From positions 1-64,000 of the forward strand of contig VCJN01001336.1 in NCBI GenBank assembly GCA_006384855.1: 64,000 nucleotides of DNA. Reading direction: 5' to 3'. The stretch is from Tetraselmis striata. Its lineage: Eukaryota; Chlorophyta; Chlorodendrophyceae; Chlorodendrales; Chlorodendraceae. The notes beneath the pieces are model-generated. The model saw only the letters and a program-made list of their open reading frames with translations, was not told where the DNA came from and searched no databases. The translations under genes were made by a program, and so were the position numbers. This document shows, one piece after another, positions 57,914 through 64,000 of the stretch (position 1 is the first letter of the stretch; every line of letters begins with the position of its first letter).

Positions 57914-60900
57914 CGCCTTGTGCCACTCGAGCTTGATGGTCTTGTCGAATACGAGGCCCAGGTCGCCCGCGATCCCGCGCGCCAGCTCCTCGATCTCCGC
58001 CTCCACCTCGTCCTTGTCCTCCTTCAGCGACTGCAGGTCCGGCGAGTACGTGGCGCACACCTGGGCAGCGCGGCGCCATGCAGGGCGCCCGGCGCTCATC
58101 GTCAGGGCCGAGCACACCCCCCCCCCCCCCCCCCGGGGGCATAGGCGCAAAGCAATGCAGACATGGCTGATGCGCGCTCGGAAAGCGGGGCACTGCGCGG
58201 GGCATTCTTTTCGTACAGTTCCACATAGTCGCTGCTGTGTCCGAGCTCCCATTTCATATATATGAAACTATAAGGTTTCCATACACATAAAAGTGATTCT
58301 GTGGGTGATCACCGGTCTATGTCCAAAATCGAGCCCCACTATAACCTGTCTCACACTATGAGGGTTAAGCGTAATCCTACCCTCCATATTTTATCCATAT
58401 ATAATTTACATGAGCTAGCAGCAGAAGGCGATATCGGAAAGGATATCGGAATCGGATATCGGCGATATGGGAAATCACCAAAAAAAAAGGCAATCAGAAA
58501 GGTATTTTATACATATATCATCATCAGCAGCAGCAGCAGTCTTGATTCAGTCTGTCGTCAGTCTCATACATATGGGAGGTGGGCGAGGGGTGCGCGCGCA
58601 GGGCGGGCGTGCTTCCGCACCAGGTACTCGTCCGGCACGCGGTCCAGGTCCACCGCCGCCTCCAGCAGCTCCTCGAACTTGGTCAGGTGCTCTGCGGGCA
58701 CACCGGTCAGCAGTCAGCGGCGCCCCCCCCCCCCCCCCCCCAGCGCTCGCGCCAGATGGGGTGACGGGCGGGAAGGGGAAGGGGCGGGGGGCGCTCGCCT
58801 GCGTCGTGCGCGGTGGCGAGCGGGTCCACAAAGCGCCGCTGCAGAACCTCGGCGCCGCCCTCCGCGGCGCGGCTGAGCTCCGAGATGATGCTGGGCAGCT
58901 TGCTGGAGGCGCGGTACAGCTGGCAGAGGTCGGACAGCGTCGCGCGCTTGCGCTCCAGCTTGCGGGTCAGGCGCTCCACGTCGGGCAGGCCTGCACGGGA
59001 GGCGGAGGAGGGGGGGGGGGGGGGGGGGAGCAGGGGGGTGAGGATGGGTACGGCCGGCGGCTCACTCACCCACTGCACGTGTCATGAATCCCCCCCACCC
59101 GTCCCGGCGGGCGCCCTCACCCCGCAGCAGGTTGTCGCGGATCTGCTCGCGCAGCTCGCCGTCCGTGGCGAAGGCCTCCACGACGTCCAGGCGCTCGTCG
59201 ATGGCGCCCTTGTCCACCAGCGGCTGCAGCAGCCACACCTTGAGCAGGCGCTTCCCCATCGCGGTGCGCCCGCGCGCCATGAGGCCGTACAGGCTGAAGT
59301 TGTCGTTGGCGTCGGTGCGGCTCTTCATCACGTTGAGCGCGCGCTGCGCGGCGGCGTCCAAGCGCATGTAGCAGCCTGGGAGAGAGGGGAAAGACGGGGG
59401 GGGGGGGGGGGGGGGGGGGGGGGTCGCTTAGGGGAGGTGGATCGACGCACGGGTGGCGCTTCGAGGCAGGGGGGGGGGGGGGGGGGGCAGAGACTGCTCA
59501 CGGTCATACTACACCGCACGGCAAAGCCTGAGACACCTGCCCCCTGCCCGCTCCCCCTAAAGAGACCTCAGGCGGCTCTCTGCTAAGATGGGTGTGGAAG
59601 TCGAGCGCTGAAACCCCGAGGCAGCCGACTTCCTTGCCTTTGCTGCCCCAGGGAGCCAGCGCCGCGGCCCCCTTGCCGCCCTCCCGCACGCCGGTGGCCG
59701 CCATGTTGGGTGGGCGCGTGGGGGTGTCGGGTTGGGCTGGGCGGCGCGCTCACCCGGGTCGTACACCGACAGCAGGTACTTGCCGTGCGAGTCGCTGTCC
59801 GCCAGAATCTCCGAGAAGGACAGCAGCGCTGCGGGGCGTGGATCACGTGAGGGGGGGGGGAAGGGGAGGGGAGGGCTCAGCGTGAGACTGTTGGGAGACG
59901 GCCTGGGCTATGGCTGCATCGCGAAGCTGCTGATGGGTTTGAATTTGAATTTGAATGGAGAAGGGCGGATGAGGTGAAAGGGGGGTTACCCGCGATGGCG
60001 GCAGCAGCCAGCTTGCGCTCCAGTACATCCCGGTAGCGCTCGATGTTGCGCCCCTTCACCAGCTGCGCCAGGTCCTGCTCCAGGTTGCGACAGCTGAAAT
60101 CGTCCTTGGCGCGCTCGCTGCACATCGCGCTGCAGCGGGACAGCACCTGCCGCGCCGCACCGCAGAGCGCGCTTGAGCCAGCGACCCTCCCCCCCCCCTC
60201 CCCCCCCCCCCACTTTCATGCACGCCGCGTCCCCCATTCACCGGCGGCGGCGCTTCTCTCAGCCCGGCCGCCGTACCTCCCGCAGCCGCTTCCCGTCGGT
60301 TGTCTCTGCCGCCGCGTCGCCATCCTGGGGAGGAAAGGGCAGTCAGTTCCCCTGCCGCCCGCAGCTGGGTGCTGGATCAAAATATGGCGAGGAGGGGGGG
60401 GGGGGGGGGGGGCACTACCTTGGAGACCACGACCTCGCGGGCGCCGAGCTGGACGGTCAGCATCTCCAGCCTGCCGCCACACACGAGGCACGTCAGACCC
60501 GCGGAGGCAAGGCAGAAAGGGACGCAACCGGGGCGGCTGGAGGCGGAGGGGGTCTGGGGTGGGGGCTCACTTGCAGAAGTGCTCATCGTCGGCGAACTCG
60601 CAGGCGCCCACAGTGCGGCGAGCAGCGTCCAGGAAGGCCACGCCCACCTTAGCATCAAGCCGTGGGACAAGGCATGAAGTGTGTGGGGGGGGGGGGGGGG
60701 GGGGGGGGGGGTTCAGCTGGTACCCACACTGTATCCACGCTTTCGATTCGCCACACATTGTGTTTTGGAACCCAATGCGAAGACCAAAAACTGTGCCTAT
60801 CTGGTACATACTTATATATGTATTATCATTAACAACAATAATAAAAATACGGTACACATATATGTTAAAAATTATATATCTTTACGTATACATATGTAAA

Positions 60901-62138
60901 TATGTATTATGTATATATACATACGTACACATATATCTCGTATACACATATGGTACATGTGTATATATACACACGCATCAGAATACGCCGTGCATGAAGT
61001 GCAGAATCTTCGCCGAGATGGTGCACGGCCGTTCATTCTATTTGTGACCTCCAAACCAAATAAACTGTCACAGTGTGCGTTGCCTGGCAGCCAACATGAG
61101 ATGTCCGCACGGCATCCGGGCAATGCCGCAATCGCAGCATTGCCGCTGAATGCGTGCATTCACACCGAGGTTGGCACGCGTTGGCACGCGCAGGTGAGGG
61201 GGCCGCCCCCACGCACCTGGCGGTGGCCGTCCACGTATTGTAGGGCGACGGCCATGATGATGGGGGTGTCCAGCATGTCGTTGTTTCGGAAGAGGTCCTC
61301 CTCGAAGGCGCCCAGCTTGCCGGGGGAGGCGGTCCTGCGGGGGAGCACCGCCGGGGAGCGGTCAGCTGCTGTGCCAGAGGTGCCTACTTGCATGAACGCC
61401 ACCCCGCCCTGCCACCCCAAGGATCTTTTCATGATGCGCTTCGGCCTACGCATGGAGGAGCATGCGATAATACACTCGGCCTGAAGCGTTCCACATTGCG
61501 CTCTCAGGTAGAGGTATGCGAGCGTATGTTGTGCTTGTTTGGATGGGATCCTGGCGGCCACCTTGCGCGCTCACCCCCACGTGACACGCAACCCCCAGCA
61601 ACGAGTCCAGCACTCCCCGCTGGCTGCGCCGCGGTGGGGCTGTGCTGCCCATCGGGGGCCAGGGAGGGGGGGGGGGGGGGGGGGGCAACCTTGAGCGCTT
61701 CCACGCAGCGCCGCTGCCTTCGTACATCTCCACCGAAAAGTCGGCGCGCTCGATGAGCAGCTCGCGCAGGATACTTTCGAAGAGGTTGCGGTTGAGGCAG
61801 ACTCCCGGGAGGCCACCGCTCTCGCCGCCGCCGCCGAGGTACTTCACCACCGCGGTGGTCTTGTAGAACTCGCGCGCCACAAACAGCGCGTCGTCGCCGT
61901 GAACCGAGTAGAAATCCTGCGTGTCGGCGTAGCGGCAGGGTGGCAGGGCAGGGCATGAGGGGGCCGTGCTGCGGGTTGGGGCTCTACTGTGAGGCTGGAG
62001 GGGATGTACGCCCCGCGGTGTGATGCCATGCATGAGTCTGAGTTCGCGTGCGCCATCCCTTAACAGGCAGGAGGGGGGGAGCTCACATTGCGCGCGAAGA
62101 AGCGGATGACGGCTTGGTTCTGGAGGGGGAGAGGGGTG

Positions 62139-62171
<33 letters not shown>

Positions 62172-62425
62172 GGGGGCGTCAGCTGTGACTGAGTATCTAC
62201 CGTCGCCTATGGCGTGACAACCAATTGTTCAGCGCTTCCGAAGTGGGAGATGACGAGGTGGCGGGAGTCGGCACGGGTTGGAAGCCGGGGGGCGGGGGAG
62301 CGGGGGGGAGCAGCGCGCACCTGGGGCAGGCTGCGGAACCAGTTGACGAAGCCGGCGGAGTTTTTGTCGTCCAGCTGCAGCTTCGGCGCCGCGATCGCGG
62401 GGGCCTCGCCCTCCTCGGCGGCCAT
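53341..62425 (-). CDS. MSH2: DNA mismatch repair protein MSH2, about 20 exons
   Basis: MSH2 pairs with MSH6 or MSH3 to recognise mismatches and loops and starts nuclear mismatch repair. ATG 62425 opens [20 protein letters not shown]. Exons in order: 62425-62321; 62119-62087 ([11 protein letters not shown]); about 61930-61685 ([20 protein letters not shown]); about 61337-61217; 60647-60571; about 60472-60419; about 60324-60277; about 60149-59991; 59829-59754; about 59373-59120; about 58990-58800; about 58690-58610; about 58062-57915; about 57742-57640; about 56503-56400; about 55940-55814; 55726-55385 with Walker A ([15 protein letters not shown]); 54521-54282 with Walker B ([16 protein letters not shown]) and ATHFHELT; 53784-53719 ([17 protein letters not shown]); 53607-53341 (KKALELEDF to LSELLQ). 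At least one intron has a GC donor (after LEWHK). The stop codon is not certain: the frame runs on through a poly-C tract, or a short last exon follows. Confidence 0.93.
54985..55150 (+). repeat. LINE 3' UTR fragment in an MSH2 intron
   Basis: Matches, on the opposite strand, the region just after the LINE frame at 63085-63245: CTTGGTTCTTGGCTCCCTG, CCTCCTGCTCGACCTTGGTT, GCTGGCAACCTTTCATAGTT and GTAGTGCGCTTTTGTGAAAG in the same order. Antisense to MSH2, within the intron separating the Walker A and Walker B exons. Confidence 0.85.
56132..56275. repeat. (CA)n and TA-rich microsatellite in an MSH2 intron
   Basis: About 13 CA units (56134-56160), then ATGTATATGTATGTATA-like sequence. A similar TA-rich stretch occurs in another MSH2 intron at about 60810-60975. 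Confidence 0.85.
57876..57909. repeat. G run of about 32 bases beside a GC donor site
   Basis: On the MSH2 coding strand this is a C run starting about ten bases after the exon end CACAAG/GCGGGC. It is among the longest pure runs in the window. Confidence 0.8.
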
Positions 62426-62849
62426 GCTGGACGAGGGTCGAGGGAGAGGGCGCGGGGAGGTGCGGGTGGTGCGGGCGGCGGCAGCGGCGGCGACAACGAC
62501 GGCGATCGGGGCGGGGGCGAGCAGGGGGCGGGGCGGGACGGGGGAGGGCGGGGGCTGAGTGTGGTCACAGCCGGGGGGAGGGTCGGCTACTATTTGTTCG
62601 CCAGCTCGGGCACCACCAGTACTCGCTCGGTCCCGTACCTCAGTTCGTGTGCGGCACAGCAGTTTTTGAAATGAATTTTGAAATCTTTGAGAGCGCAGCT
62701 GCTGCCCGGCGCGTGCCCTCGGAGGAAGGTAGGTGACCTATAGTGAGGTCAAAACCCTAAGTCATTTCGGAAGGTCTCCGCCATATTTTATCTTAGTTTA
62801 CGCCCTACACTACCTGCATTATCTTTCCCGCCCCTGAGACGTAACTGGT
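62426..62849. promoter_or_regulatory. presumed MSH2 promoter and 5' leader region
   Basis: About 420 bases between the MSH2 start codon and a LINE tail. GC-rich near the gene, with no clear TATA box in the minus orientation and no ORF of interest. Promoter role is inferred from position only. Confidence 0.3.
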
Positions 62850-63065
62850 GGCGCCACTGACCCTTGCAGCGTCTCTACGACGGCCGTTTAGGTAGCGATC
62901 GAATCACGGAAAGGTACCCTGTAGTCGCTACCCGTAGGCGACGCTCCGCTATATATGGTCATCAAGCAAATCGCCGAAGCATTCCGCAAGTTGGACTAAT
63001 TTAAGGCCAGTGATGGGATTTCCTACACTGTTGGATCACCGTCGAAAACACTGCCATGAAAAATA
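62850..63065 (-). repeat. LINE 3' tail repeat, copy 5
   Basis: Minus-strand reading has ATCCAACAGTGTAGGAAATC, GAATGCTTCGGCGATTTGCT and AAACGGCCGTCGTAGAGACG, like the tail at 29219-29475. It lies directly 3' of the LINE frame and 3' UTR at 63085-63990. Confidence 0.75.
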
Positions 63066-63271
63066 TTTTTAGCTACATAAGGGCTTTCACAAAAGCGCAC
63101 TACAAACAGAACTAACATCAACTATGAAAGGTTGCCAGCAAAAGAGGGACATAAGCCTGAAACCAAGGTCGAGCAGGAGGACAGGGAGCCAAGAACCAAG
63201 AAGCAGCCAAAGGAACCACCAAGTCACTTAGCTGCCAGGAACCAAAGGGACCCCCGCCCCGGGGTAGGCTA

Positions 63272-63990
63272 TCAGCCGCGGCGAGGACGCTTGCAGCCAA
63301 TGACCCGGGTCATAGCAACACATGCCGACGAGCGACGCGACGCAGGCGCAGGAGTACCATCACGTGCCGCACGCGCGGACGCGACCCCGCCAAGAACGTT
63401 GTCTGCATGTGCCATGTTGATGAGCAAGGAGAAACGGCGGCGCCACGCAGACAAGCGCTTGCCGATTTTTTGGCCAGTGTGTGTGTGGCTAGCTTTCGCG
63501 AGCTCCACCAAGAAAGCCTCGGCGTGCGGGGCCAGCGAGCCAAACTCGGAAACGGCGAAAGGAACAAAGCGAAGCATGCCGGCGGCGTTTCGGACACCCT
63601 CGTCATACTTCTGGATTTTGTGGCGCTCTGCAGCCCTCAAAGCAGTCGTTGGATCCGAGCTTGACACGCCCAGGATGGGGGCCATGGTGGTATCGATAGC
63701 AACCGTGTTTCCGCGGATACCGCCATACCCGAAAAGCCCAACATCGGCCGGCCGGCCGTCGCTGCCCTTCGGGAGAGAAACAAGCACCGACGGGTCCGTG
63801 AGGATATGGACACCCACGCCTAGCGCGAACTTCACTTCGTGGCAAATGTCGGAAAGGCCATGTGCCGCCCACTCGTGTGCGGCGTGATTGGAGTCGCCCC
63901 CAGAGCAACGTGCCACGTGATCAGCGTATGCGACCGCCCAAGTTTAAGGAGTGAACTCCACGCCATCATCCTTAAAACGGGCCAGCATAC
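63272..63990 (-). pseudogene. LINE C-terminal region, endonuclease-like, partial
   Basis: Open from 63916 to the stop at 63272 (about 214 codons). An in-frame TAA lies just upstream (near 63945) with similar-looking coding sequence beyond it, so the frame is broken and continues past the right edge. Blocks RPADVGLFGYGG, NTVAIDTTMAPILG, LRAAERHKIQKYDE and FVPFAVSEFGSLAPHAEAFL match the C-terminal region found in many plant and algal LINE-like RT proteins, where a PD-(D/E)xK (restriction-like) endonuclease is expected: P-A-D, then Asp in AIDTTM, then Lys residues. I am confident of the retroelement origin, less of the nuclease activity. Confidence 0.65.
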
Positions 63991-64000
63991 CTTGTACCGA

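Noticed and set aside
1..64000. Bacterial-type features such as CRISPR arrays, operons or rRNA
   Set aside because: Host genes are spliced and repeats are transposon-related or homopolymeric; no array of short regular repeats with unique spacers and no rRNA-like sequence was seen.

Overview
The window is eukaryotic nuclear DNA. Its genes are GC-rich, split into many short exons with GT-AG and some GC-AG introns, and it carries nuclear retroelements of several classes. No bacterial operon, rRNA, convincing tRNA or CRISPR array was seen. The best guess is a unicellular green alga: the host proteins look plant/algal, and tyrosine-recombinase (DIRS/PAT/TOC-type) retroelements are known from Volvox and Chlamydomonas. 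I cannot name the species. Most introns hold a run of 15-40 identical C's (coding strand) close to a splice site.

Layout. (1) 1-3.46 kb: 5' part of an SDA1-like 60S ribosome-biogenesis gene, minus strand, running off the left edge. (2) 3.5-34.2 kb: a transposon island. It holds a coding-free LTR element with a long LTR palindrome (4.97-9.15 kb); a foldback-like inverted repeat (about 9.3-13.56 kb); three decayed copies of a DIRS-like element with Gag, reverse transcriptase, RNase H and tyrosine recombinase (13.6-15.2, 15.5-19.3 and 21.0-23.4 kb); two copies of a related element encoding only a Gag-like protein and a tyrosine recombinase (23.7-27.0 kb decayed, 31.0-34.2 kb with both frames open); and a LINE fragment (29.2-30.9 kb). 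(3) 34.5-38.0 kb: a spliced plus-strand gene of unknown function. (4) 39.4-44.45 kb: a plus-strand F-box gene. (5) 45.3-about 49.9 kb: a convergent minus-strand F-box gene. (6) 49.9-53.1 kb: LINE tails, other repeats and AT-rich DNA. (7) 53.3-62.4 kb: a near-complete MSH2 mismatch-repair gene, minus strand. (8) 62.8-64.0 kb: a LINE 3' end leaving the window.

How it fits together. The host genes (ribosome assembly, F-box substrate receptors, mismatch repair) are unrelated housekeeping or regulatory genes and do not form a pathway. The most unusual items are the paired Gag-recombinase elements with split direct repeats but no reverse transcriptase, and the LTR palindrome, which looks like the product of self-primed fold-back synthesis during reverse transcription. 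The DIRS copies encode the reverse transcriptase that the shorter elements lack, and the two Gag proteins look distantly related. A natural reading is that the short elements are a non-autonomous lineage that keeps its own packaging and integration proteins.
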